From positions 1 through 64,000 of the forward strand of contig BNWW01000002.1 of assembly GCA_025999115.1 (NCBI GenBank): DNA of 64,000 nt. The letters are read 5' to 3'. A program made the translations under genes and the position numbers. How positions within the stretch are numbered: position 1 is the stretch's first letter; each line of letters begins with the position of its first letter. Below are positions 1-7,696 of this stretch, piece after piece. Source of the stretch: Bacteroidia bacterium (GTDB taxonomy: Bacteria; Bacteroidota; Bacteroidia; Bacteroidales; Azobacteroidaceae). Under the pieces are notes generated by a model, which was not told the DNA's origin, made no database searches, and worked only from the letters and a program-made list of their open reading frames with translations.

Positions 1-1
1 A

Positions 2-226
2 GGCGAACAAACGGGCAGCATAGATACGGACACCCAAGAAATCGTAACCGATACCCGCCAACCGGCGCAAGCAGACAACCATCCATCCCATAGCGCTATT
101 GACGGTGTGGTGGACGGATTGGGCAGTTTGTTCTCCATCTTTTCGTCCGGCCCTGATACGGACGATATACGTCCGCTGAAAAAGAAAAGTAAAAAGAAAA
201 AACGCCGTTACGGACGGCAAATGTAA
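2..226 (+). CDS. C-terminal end of a mobilization relaxase (partial)
   Basis: An open frame enters from the left edge and stops with TAA at 224-226. The visible 74 residues are polar, contain a short hydrophobic stretch (GSLFSIFSSG) and end in a very basic tail (KKKSKKKKRRYGRQ). It lies 35 bp upstream of a YWFCY-type coupling protein on the same strand. In Bacteroidales mobilization regions that position is held by the relaxase (MobB-type), whose C-terminus is usually lysine/arginine-rich. No catalytic motif is visible because the N-terminal part is outside the window, so the name rests on position and tail composition. Confidence 0.5.
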   Translation, partial: GEQTGSIDTDTQEIVTDTRQPAQADNHPSHSAIDGVVDGLGSLFSIFSSGPDTDDIRPLKKKSKKKKRRYGRQM

Positions 227-261
227 AACAATTCAGTATTAACTAATTAAAATTAAACAAC

Positions 262-2274
262 ATGCAAAATGAAGATGATTTAAGGGGCTTGGCAAAGATT
301 ATGGAATTTATGCGAGCCATCAGTATCTTATTCGTGATAATCAATATTTATTGGTTTTGTTATGAATCTGTCAAGGAGTGGGGTATCGACATCGGAGTAG
401 TCGATAAAATCCTGCTGAATTTCAACCGGACAACCGGACTGTTTGGCAATATACTCTATACCAAACTGTTTTCGGTTGTTTTCCTTGCGCTTTCGTGTTT
501 GGGAACAAAGGGCGTAAAGGAAGAAAAAATAACGTGGAACAGGATATACCTTTTTCTTGTGATTGGTTTTATCCTTTTCTTTATGAATTGGTGGCTGCGG
601 TCTTCGCCCTTGCCGCTTGCCGCGAACACCGGCTTTTATATCCTGACGATGAGCGGCGGGTATATTTGTCTGCTGATGGCGGGATTGTGGATGAGCCGTT
701 TACTAAAGAATAGCCTGATGGACGACGTTTTCAATCTCGAAAATGAAAGTTTTATGCAGGAAACACGCCTGATGGAAAACGAGTATTCGGTTAATCTGCC
801 GAGCCGCTTTTTTTATCGTAAGAAATGGAACAGGGGCTGGATAAACGTAGTCAATCCGTTTCGGGCAAGCATAGTATTGGGTACTCCGGGTTCAGGCAAA
901 TCGTATGCGGTGGTTAATTCGTTTATCAAACAGCAGATTGACAAGGGATTTGCGCAGTACATTTATGATTTCAAATTTCCAGATTTGTCGGTAATTGCGT
1001 ATAACCACCTGTTAAACAACCGGAACGGATACAAAAAAGAGCCGACCTTTTACGTGATAAACTTCGACGACCCGTCGCGTTCCCATCGTTGCAACCCGAT
1101 TAATCCCTCATTTATGACCGATATATCGGATGCCTACGAATCGGCCTATACCATTATGTTAAATTTGAACCGGACGTGGGTGCAGAAGCAGGGCGACTTT
1201 TTTGTGGAATCCCCGATTATCCTGTTTGCCGCAATTATCTGGTATTTGCGCATTTACAAAGACGGAAAATATTGTACATTTCCACACGCCATTGAATTTT
1301 TGAATAAACGGTACGAAGATATTTTCCCGATTCTGACTTCTTATCCCGACCTTGAAAACTACCTTAGCCCGTTCATGGATGCATGGCTGGGAGGTGCTAT
1401 GGAACAGTTACAAGGCCAGATTGCATCGGCCAAAATACCGCTTTCCCGCATGATTTCGCCGCAATTGTACTGGGTAATGTCGGGGGATGAATTTACCCTC
1501 GACATCAACAATCCCGATGAACCTAAAATCCTTGTTGTCGGCAACAATCCCGACCGCCAAAATATTTACGGCGCGGCATTGGGATTGTATAACAGCCGTA
1601 TTGTGAAGTTGATAAACAAAAAGGGGCGGCTGAAAAGTTCCGTGATAATAGATGAATTGCCGACTATTTTTTTCAAGGGGCTTGACAACCTGATTGCCAC
1701 CGCGCGGAGCAATAAGGTTGCCGTACTTTTGGGCTTTCAGGATTTTAGCCAGTTGGCGCGAGATTATGGAGACAAGGAGGCAAAAGTGGTAATGAACACC
1801 GTCGGCAACATCTTTTCCGGCCAGGTAGTAGGCGATACGGCCAAGACGCTTTCAGACCGCTTCGGAAAAGTCCTGCAAAAGCGGCAGAGCATGACCATTA
1901 ACCGCAACGACAAATCAACGTCTATTTCTACGCAGTTGGACAGCCTTATTCCGGCATCCAAGATTAGCAACCTTACGCAGGGAATGTTTGTCGGCGCGGT
2001 AGCCGATAATTTTGAAGAACGCATCGAACAAAAGATTTTCCATGCTGAAATTGTAGTTGATAATGCAAAGGTTGCCGCCGAAACAAAACACTACAAACAA
2101 ATTCCGGTTATTACCAGCTTCGTGGACGGGAACGGTATAGACCGCATGAAAGAACAGATTCAGGAAAATTACAACCGCATCAAGGCGGAAACCAAACAGA
2201 TTGTGGCGGAAGAATTGGAAAGGATAAAGCAAGACCCTGAACTTTGTAAACTTTTGCCGAAGCAGGAAGAATGA
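262..2274 (+). CDS. mobC: Type IV coupling protein, MobC/TraG-like (YWFCY domain)
   Basis: Inner-membrane ATPase that delivers the relaxase-DNA complex to a type IV secretion channel. The N-terminus carries the diagnostic YWFCY motif (residues 30-34) within the first of about four membrane segments (roughly 15-34, 60-80, 95-112, 124-143). A cytoplasmic TraG/TraD-type ATPase follows, with Walker A GTPGSGKS at 207-214 and a Walker B-like hydrophobic run ending in IIDELP near 465-470. At 670 residues it is full length for the family. It directly follows the relaxase end, and a hairpin at 2319-2348 probably terminates the pair. The ATG at 262 is the only start that keeps the whole YWFCY domain. 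Confidence 0.93.
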   Translation: MQNEDDLRGLAKIMEFMRAISILFVIINIYWFCYESVKEWGIDIGVVDKILLNFNRTTGLFGNILYTKLFSVVFLALSCLGTKGVKEEKITWNRIYLFLVIGFILFFMNWWLRSSPLPLAANTGFYILTMSGGYICLLMAGLWMSRLLKNSLMDDVFNLENESFMQETRLMENEYSVNLPSRFFYRKKWNRGWINVVNPFRASIVLGTPGSGKSYAVVNSFIKQQIDKGFAQYIYDFKFPDLSVIAYNHLLNNRNGYKKEPTFYVINFDDPSRSHRCNPINPSFMTDISDAYESAYTIMLNLNRTWVQKQGDFFVESPIILFAAIIWYLRIYKDGKYCTFPHAIEFLNKRYEDIFPILTSYPDLENYLSPFMDAWLGGAMEQLQGQIASAKIPLSRMISPQLYWVMSGDEFTLDINNPDEPKILVVGNNPDRQNIYGAALGLYNSRIVKLINKKGRLKSSVIIDELPTIFFKGLDNLIATARSNKVAVLLGFQDFSQLARDYGDKEAKVVMNTVGNIFSGQVVGDTAKTLSDRFGKVLQKRQSMTINRNDKSTSISTQLDSLIPASKISNLTQGMFVGAVADNFEERIEQKIFHAEIVVDNAKVAAETKHYKQIPVITSFVDGNGIDRMKEQIQENYNRIKAETKQIVAEELERIKQDPELCKLLPKQEE

Positions 2275-2318
2275 TATAAATAATCCGTTTCAGTTACATG
2301 TCAGTTACATAAAGAATA

Positions 2319-2348
2319 CCCCCAAAGCTGATTTTAGGCTCTTGGGGG
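2319..2348 (+). terminator. Probable terminator of the mobilization operon
   Basis: CCCCCAA and TTGGGGG form a stem 45 bp after the coupling-protein stop codon, with an extra GC/GC pair inside and a loop of about 12 nt. The following sequence is T-rich (ATTCTTTT) but interrupted, so efficiency is uncertain. Confidence 0.5.
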
Positions 2349-2351
2349 ATT

Positions 2352-2570
2352 CTTTTGGGGAATTTTGCTATTTCTATGGGGAATTGAAATATATCTAATA
2401 ATCAATCAATTAAATCAAAAATATGAATAAAAACAAGGCTTCTATGGGGAATTTTTGCCGTTCTATGGTTAATTGAAAATAGATTTACAATCAATCAGTT
2501 ACGAAATTTTTCAATCTAAAAACACAATTTCTATGGCTAAAATTTGTGTTTCTATGGCTAATTGAAATCA
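2352..2570. repeat. Three ~89-bp repeat units, each holding a 21-bp-spaced motif pair
   Basis: Variants of TTCTATGGNNAATTG occur six times as three pairs. The GG cores lie at about 2357/2378, 2446/2467 and 2535/2556, so the partners are 21 bp apart and the pairs 89 bp apart. The spacer between pairs is also conserved (AATCAATCA.TTA, then A-rich sequence), making this a diverged tandem array. It fills the gap between the converging coupling-protein and AlbA_2 genes. Helically phased iterated sites suit a protein-binding array (origin, transfer origin or partition-type site); the function is not established. Confidence 0.75.
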
Positions 2571-4268
2571 TTACTTTGATAGTATATCAATAAACTGTTT
2601 AAAAATATTATTCTTTGTATCAATATTTATATCTACATTGTATCGTGTATGTCGCCCAAGTCCACTTTTTATAATAAGCCGTTCTTCTTCCAATTTTGAG
2701 ATTAAATATTTTATCTGCATTCGAGATAAATTTTCTCCGAAAGCATTTACGAAATCACTCATGGCAATATTATTTGCTTTCTCAAAACACCCCGCCACTA
2801 TCTGCAAATCACTGATACGATACTCTTTAATATACGCAGGTTGTTGGGAAATCTCATAATACAAATCGCCCAACACGTATTTTCTATCTGCCGAACTTTG
2901 CGATTTTATCAGTCCCTCACGCTGCAATTTATCCACAGAGCTATCGAGTAAATCGGTGGAAATCCCTTGCCGTATTTTATCCAATGTCAGCAAATCAAAT
3001 ACATTCAATTTGTCTTTCCGTCTATTTTGTATTTCTTTCAGGAACAGAAAAAACGCTTCATCGACAATTTTTGCCTGTAATTGTAAATCTACTTGATAAT
3101 CGTCTGTCTGTGAGTAATCCGGCAACGGTTTTCCTTCCATCAAACAAATGTAATACATCTTATCAACACCTTGCCCCGAACGTTCTATCTGGCCTGTTTT
3201 TTCCAACACTTCCATTATCCGTTTGTTGCGTGGTTTGCTGCTCACTGTCAGTATGTTTTCTTTTGTAACGCCGCTTGGGAACCCGCCTGCATTGATGATA
3301 TTGATACTGTCGGGATATTGCTTGATAACCACACTGCTAAGGTCATGCCACAAACGATGCCCGATCGCATTTAAAACCGCTTCCCTGATTACATCTTCAT
3401 TGAAAGCATGAATGTCGTATATCGTAAATTTGTGCCGGACATGCAACAGGGGATTGCTTGCCGGTTGGTTGATATACGCCCAAATTTTATCCATTGCCGT
3501 AAAAAGCGATTCTTGAAATTCCTTCCGCGCCGTATAAGGTATCATGGAATGGTCTAACCGGTATTCAATAATTACCTCTGCATTGGGAAGATATTTGCGC
3601 AAGGCTTCCCGTTTGCCGAGCAAAATCAAAGCGGCATAGTTGAATTTTTTGTTTTCTATCAATCCTAAATCCGTTAAAACCTGATTATCAGGCAACGTTT
3701 CAAATGTTGCATTTTCCTGTTTTTGGGCATATCCCGCTTTCATCAAAGTAATGGCTTCCGTGTCTAAATCCTCAAACGTCAATTCGTCGCAAACCTTGGC
3801 GGAAAAATCCGGCGCACTTTCTTCCAAAATTTTGCGCATCTCATCGTTCGACATAAAGCGCAGGCTATCGCCGATTCGCATCAAGGGAGCGCCTTCAAAT
3901 TGCAGAAACTGGCCAACGGGACGGGAAGGTATTTGAAATACGACCACCCGCTTGCCATCTTCAAATAATTCGGCAGCCTTTACCCGGATAGACAGGCGTT
4001 TGTATATTTCATCTTCTGTTTCGCCAAGCTTGCCATCGGCAAAATTTGTTCCGACTATTTCATGCGGTGCGCCTTTCTTTTCCCTCACGCCAAAGACGAG
4101 CCTGCCGCCCCCTTCGTTGGCCAAGGCAACCACGTAGCCGAGTACGCACCTGCGCCTCTCCCTGGGGTCGGAATGACTGCCTCCGGCAAAGTTGTAACCA
4201 CTTTTTGCCTCCTTAAATTCGACTTTATTTTCCGATTCCCGAAGTTTGATGAGTTCTTTAACAGTCAT
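2571..4268 (-). CDS. AlbA_2 (Schlafen-like) domain ATP-binding regulator
   Basis: 565-residue protein with the COG2865-type layout. An N-terminal AlbA_2 nucleic-acid-binding domain (about residues 1-130; note VEFKEA at the start and GGGRLVFGV) is followed by a central linker and a GHKL-like ATPase segment (REAVLNAIGH, then NAGGFPSGV and GQGVDKMY, about 280-370). The C-terminal part, about 430-565, looks like winged-helix DNA-binding sequence. These proteins are widespread in mobile elements and usually treated as transcriptional regulators; the ligand is unknown. It has its own promoter at 4288-4319 and a very short leader. A second protein of this class lies at 41321-42634. Confidence 0.85.
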   Translation of the reverse strand: MTVKELIKLRESENKVEFKEAKSGYNFAGGSHSDPRERRRCVLGYVVALANEGGGRLVFGVREKKGAPHEIVGTNFADGKLGETEDEIYKRLSIRVKAAELFEDGKRVVVFQIPSRPVGQFLQFEGAPLMRIGDSLRFMSNDEMRKILEESAPDFSAKVCDELTFEDLDTEAITLMKAGYAQKQENATFETLPDNQVLTDLGLIENKKFNYAALILLGKREALRKYLPNAEVIIEYRLDHSMIPYTARKEFQESLFTAMDKIWAYINQPASNPLLHVRHKFTIYDIHAFNEDVIREAVLNAIGHRLWHDLSSVVIKQYPDSINIINAGGFPSGVTKENILTVSSKPRNKRIMEVLEKTGQIERSGQGVDKMYYICLMEGKPLPDYSQTDDYQVDLQLQAKIVDEAFFLFLKEIQNRRKDKLNVFDLLTLDKIRQGISTDLLDSSVDKLQREGLIKSQSSADRKYVLGDLYYEISQQPAYIKEYRISDLQIVAGCFEKANNIAMSDFVNAFGENLSRMQIKYLISKLEEERLIIKSGLGRHTRYNVDINIDTKNNIFKQFIDILSK

Positions 4269-4287
4269 ATTACTTTGCTGATTTCCG

Positions 4288-4319
4288 CAAAGGTACGCTT
4301 TTATCGCCAGCCCGCCAAA
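4288..4319 (-). promoter_or_regulatory. Bacteroides-type promoter for the AlbA_2 gene
   Basis: On the minus strand the -7 box TACCTTTG lies at 4295-4288 and a TTTG -33 box at 4319-4316, 20 bp apart. The start codon at 4268 is about 20 nt downstream of the -7 box, implying a very short leader. The promoter sits between the preceding RteC reading frame (ending 4331) and this gene, so the regulator can be expressed independently. Confidence 0.65.
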
Positions 4320-4330
4320 ACCTCAATCAC

Positions 4331-4964
4331 TCAATGATGCTTTTTCCGTATTCGTTCTTTTTCATCGTTCATATCCATTTTCAATTCTAATGCCGATTTC
4401 ATTTGGTCTATAAACAGGGTTCTGCTTTCCGGCCGCAAGCGCATGATGCCGTAGGTGGAGGAGAAATTGCGTGGTATTTTCATTCCAAACATTTTGAAAT
4501 AGAAATATACCACCTCTTTGATGGTTATATTTCCATTGTTGATTGAACCCGTTGCATGGGTGGATAAAGCTATTTCGAGTAAGTCGATTGCCGTCCCTGT
4601 CCAATAAAAAGAAAAATCAGGCGGCTCGTTTTCGGGGAGAATATCAAAATTTGGTTGATTTTCAATGTCATGCAGCCAATCCAGGGTGCATTTCAGTATC
4701 AATACAGCCTTGTTCAGATAGCTTTGGTATTGTACATTTTTTTTTAGTGTCGGAATTTTTGCCGTCTTTTTGTACTTGCAATAACTCAATATGAGCGTTG
4801 GCAAGCATAAAAAAGGCAGATGATTTTTCTTCTTCATAAAAAATATGCTCTACAATAGCCTTAAACTCTTTGTACGCAGTAACTAATGCTACGTCATTTT
4901 CAGGATATTTCCCATCTCTACTTGTCATTAAATCAAAAAATGACGAACTCATCAATGTTTTCAT
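4331..4964 (-). pseudogene. RteC-family regulator, frameshifted at an A9 run
   Basis: Two overlapping minus-strand frames make one RteC-type protein. The frame starting at 4964 gives the N-terminal ~75 residues (to KDGKNSDTKK). The frame ending at 4331 gives the rest (NVQYQSYLNKAV onward), including the RteC-like stretch WTGTAIDLLEIALSTHATG, then INNGNITIKEV. They meet at a run of nine A (T on the plus strand, 4737-4745), where a one-base length change restores a single frame of about 210 residues. RteC proteins activate excision and transfer genes of CTnDOT-like elements. It may be a true loss of function, a slippage-switchable gene or a sequencing error; the DNA alone cannot decide. Confidence 0.7.
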
Positions 4965-4970
4965 AAATTA

Positions 4971-6134
4971 TTAATTATTAAGTGAATAAACAGAATAAAA
5001 TTTCAATTTCTTACAGGCTTCGTTTGCTTCCGGGTATGCCGCTTGCGGAACATACACCGACAAACCGCTGAACGCGCGAACAGGCGTTAAAGTGTTTGGC
5101 TTTCCGGCTGAATAATACGAATCTGTGTGCGCTTTATAGATAACACATTGGTCGAGTGCGGTTTGAAAGTCATTGTATTTTTCCGGCGCGAACTTTTGAA
5201 TACAGTCGCCCAAATCAAAATAAATCTTTTGACTGCCGTAGCCAAAGCACTGAATATCGTTAATGCCCGTGTCATTGCGGGCTTGACCCGCAATCCCCTG
5301 AAACAGCGTTTTCAGATTTTCTAATTCCGCCGTTTTCACGACACTTACCGTAGCCGAGCGGTACAGCCCCGATTGGTTGTTGAAATATTCGTAAAAATCC
5401 CTTGCAACGGCGGTTAAATCCGCTTGCGGTTGAAAAAGGTGTTGCGCCATTGTAGAATACACAAAACCCGGACTGACGACTTCGGCAGGCGAAGCCACAA
5501 TGTAATCCGCCTTGTCTTTCAATTCGTAGGCAACTTCTACCGCTCCCATAAAGCAGGCATCGAAAATAATAAAGTTCAGTTTATAGGGAATGGCTTCGGC
5601 AAAGGCTGTGAGTTCCATATAATTGTCGGCTTCGCTTGTGCCTTTATCCAGAATAATGGATTTGAGGCGGGGCGTAGGGTCGGACATTTCGGCGGGCAGC
5701 CAGCCGGTGGCGTGGGAAAGAACAACCAAACCGTAAGAATTGGCAGGACGATAGTTTTTTACATCGTTTAATACGCGGGTAAGCGTTTGTGGATTAGCCG
5801 AGTTTTCATCGGGATAGGTTATTATTGTATCGGCAACATTGCCTTTTTGGGGATTATAATAGATATGGATAAGCGCGGCATTGCCGCCTGCATCGGAATA
5901 TATTAACAGATTGCCGTCTGTGTTTTTATCCCAATTTTCGCGTAAAATTTCGATTTTCCGGGCGGCTTCGGCGTGGAAATTATTGTCCGTGCCGAGATAG
6001 ACCAGCACGGTGCGGCGGCCGCTTGACGGGATGGAATTGTCGGGCGGGGCATCCATCTCGCAAGCGTAAAACAATGCCGTTATCACAATAAACAGCATGG
6101 TATGAATTGCTTTATGCCTACCTGTTTCCGTCAT
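4971..6134 (-). CDS. Clostripain-family (C11) cysteine peptidase lipoprotein
   Basis: Predicted exported cysteine endopeptidase of family C11. With the ATG at 6134 the protein opens with a short basic stretch, a hydrophobic signal and the lipobox-like ALFYAC, so it is probably lipidated. An upstream TTG at 6161 is possible but less likely. Catalytic residues are visible: His in VVLSHATGW and Cys in FDACFMGAVEVA, spaced as in clostripain/gingipain-like caspase-fold enzymes. VYLGTDNN starts the fold. At about 387 residues it matches single-domain C11 lipoproteins of Bacteroidales. It lies 53 bp downstream of the deaminase-like gene on the same strand and probably shares its transcript. Substrate unknown. 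Confidence 0.85.
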   Translation of the reverse strand: MTETGRHKAIHTMLFIVITALFYACEMDAPPDNSIPSSGRRTVLVYLGTDNNFHAEAARKIEILRENWDKNTDGNLLIYSDAGGNAALIHIYYNPQKGNVADTIITYPDENSANPQTLTRVLNDVKNYRPANSYGLVVLSHATGWLPAEMSDPTPRLKSIILDKGTSEADNYMELTAFAEAIPYKLNFIIFDACFMGAVEVAYELKDKADYIVASPAEVVSPGFVYSTMAQHLFQPQADLTAVARDFYEYFNNQSGLYRSATVSVVKTAELENLKTLFQGIAGQARNDTGINDIQCFGYGSQKIYFDLGDCIQKFAPEKYNDFQTALDQCVIYKAHTDSYYSAGKPNTLTPVRAFSGLSVYVPQAAYPEANEACKKLKFYSVYSLNN

Positions 6135-6187
6135 CTTCCTGCAAATATTTAACAGCCTCAAGTTGTTATTTTATACATTACTCCTGC

Positions 6188-7690
6188 TTACAAACGCAAC
6201 TTATCAACCCTGTCGGCGACGAAAGCATTCCATTTTACTTGCCATGCCGACAATTTTTCATTTTTCTCGGTGTCGGTCATACCGCTAAATTTATATGAGT
6301 TCTTAATCAGCGCCTTAATATCACGCAAATTTATTAAAGACCCGTGATAAACTTCCCACATGTCATAATAAGTTCCCACGGTTTCAAACAACTGTGGATC
6401 GTCGGAGCAAACAACACATTGTATCCCGCGCTCCATGTATTCTGTTATCGGATGAATGCGAAGGTCTTTAATGTAACGAAGCATCTGGTTGCTTATCGGG
6501 CAAACCTCCAGACAAATATTGTCTGCCTTGATTTTATCCATTAATCCGGGGAAATTATAGATGTTCAGACCGTGCCCCACTCGCTTTGTTCCTAGCGCGT
6601 ATGCCGAATGAACATTATCGTCGTCCGCCCAGTTGCTTTCTCCGTCATGGAAATAGAAATTCACATCTTGCCCCATTTCCTGCAACGCCTCTATAATTGC
6701 TTTTGCATAATCATCGGTTTTGTGATTGACGTCTTCTTCGCTGACAAGGTCAAAGCCGATGATAAAATCCGAATCTGTGTCTTTACATGCCGCTATCCAA
6801 GCCGGAACATTTTTTAAAATGGCAATAACCTGTTCAACACTTTGAGTGCGGCTTGGAGAAATGATTACTTTGACCTTGAAATCAGAATGTGTGCTTTTAA
6901 CTTCCTGATAGGCAGTCAAAAGCGTGCGTATAGCCTCCGGCACATCCGTTGAATAAACTTCTTCGGGCGAAGCATTTCCTGTCAGTTCGTCATCGTTGTT
7001 GTCCTTCAATGCGCCGACTCCGGCTCTGATTTCAATATAATCGTTCCCGTTTTGGTATTGATATTCAAAAGCTTTGGTGTAATATTGCTTATAAATCGGC
7101 CGGACTTTCAATATGGAACCGACACGCGCAAAATAATCGTTAAAGCCGTCCCAGATATAATCAATAGCATCAATTCTTTTATCTATAAATGTAAGCAGGC
7201 GTTTGGATTCCTCATATATATCTTTATTTGATATATCGGCATATCTCAAAAACTTGGGATCATCGGGAGCTTTGGACAGCAAATACAGTTTTCCATGCGG
7301 GTATTTGATATCAAGTCCTGCATCAGGATCCCAATAAAGATATACATCGGGATTATCCGCAAGCATATCTGCAAATTTATCTGTCTTATAAGTAGAACTG
7401 GTGTGGATATGCAGGTTTCCGCCTGAAGGCATCAATTTAAATACGTTCACGAACAAATCATTATTGATAATGTCATCGTAGGATTTATTGAACATCAACG
7501 CAGGCGCATAAGCGTCGTAAGTATATCTATCGCCTATCAAATCCTTACGCTTGTCGTTCATGTAATTATCCAATTTTTGTTCATTGTCATTCAAATCGGG
7601 TTCATCCTTATCAAAACGATTTTCGGAATCTGCTAACTTGATATCGTCGAGTATCTTTGTGTAGTCATCGTATGATGGTACTGTTTTCAT
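6188..7690 (-). CDS. Adenosine deaminase-like amidohydrolase (ADA2-type)
   Basis: 500-residue TIM-barrel metal-dependent deaminase-like protein. The expected ligands are visible: HxH at 94-96 (NLHIHTSS), HDGE at 348-351 in place of the usual HAGE, GHG at 372-374 and SDDP at 429-432, with EVCPISN at 395-401 as in adenosine deaminases. The long N-terminal extension before the first HxH resembles the secreted ADGF/ADA2 branch rather than the ~330-residue cytosolic Add. No signal peptide is obvious. It starts 6 bp after the stop of the Hint-domain gene and precedes the C11 peptidase, so the three are probably one operon. Substrate is not proven; adenosine, a modified nucleoside or an unrelated amidine are open. 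Confidence 0.8.
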   Translation of the reverse strand: MKTVPSYDDYTKILDDIKLADSENRFDKDEPDLNDNEQKLDNYMNDKRKDLIGDRYTYDAYAPALMFNKSYDDIINNDLFVNVFKLMPSGGNLHIHTSSTYKTDKFADMLADNPDVYLYWDPDAGLDIKYPHGKLYLLSKAPDDPKFLRYADISNKDIYEESKRLLTFIDKRIDAIDYIWDGFNDYFARVGSILKVRPIYKQYYTKAFEYQYQNGNDYIEIRAGVGALKDNNDDELTGNASPEEVYSTDVPEAIRTLLTAYQEVKSTHSDFKVKVIISPSRTQSVEQVIAILKNVPAWIAACKDTDSDFIIGFDLVSEEDVNHKTDDYAKAIIEALQEMGQDVNFYFHDGESNWADDDNVHSAYALGTKRVGHGLNIYNFPGLMDKIKADNICLEVCPISNQMLRYIKDLRIHPITEYMERGIQCVVCSDDPQLFETVGTYYDMWEVYHGSLINLRDIKALIKNSYKFSGMTDTEKNEKLSAWQVKWNAFVADRVDKLRL

Positions 7691-7696
7691 AATATT

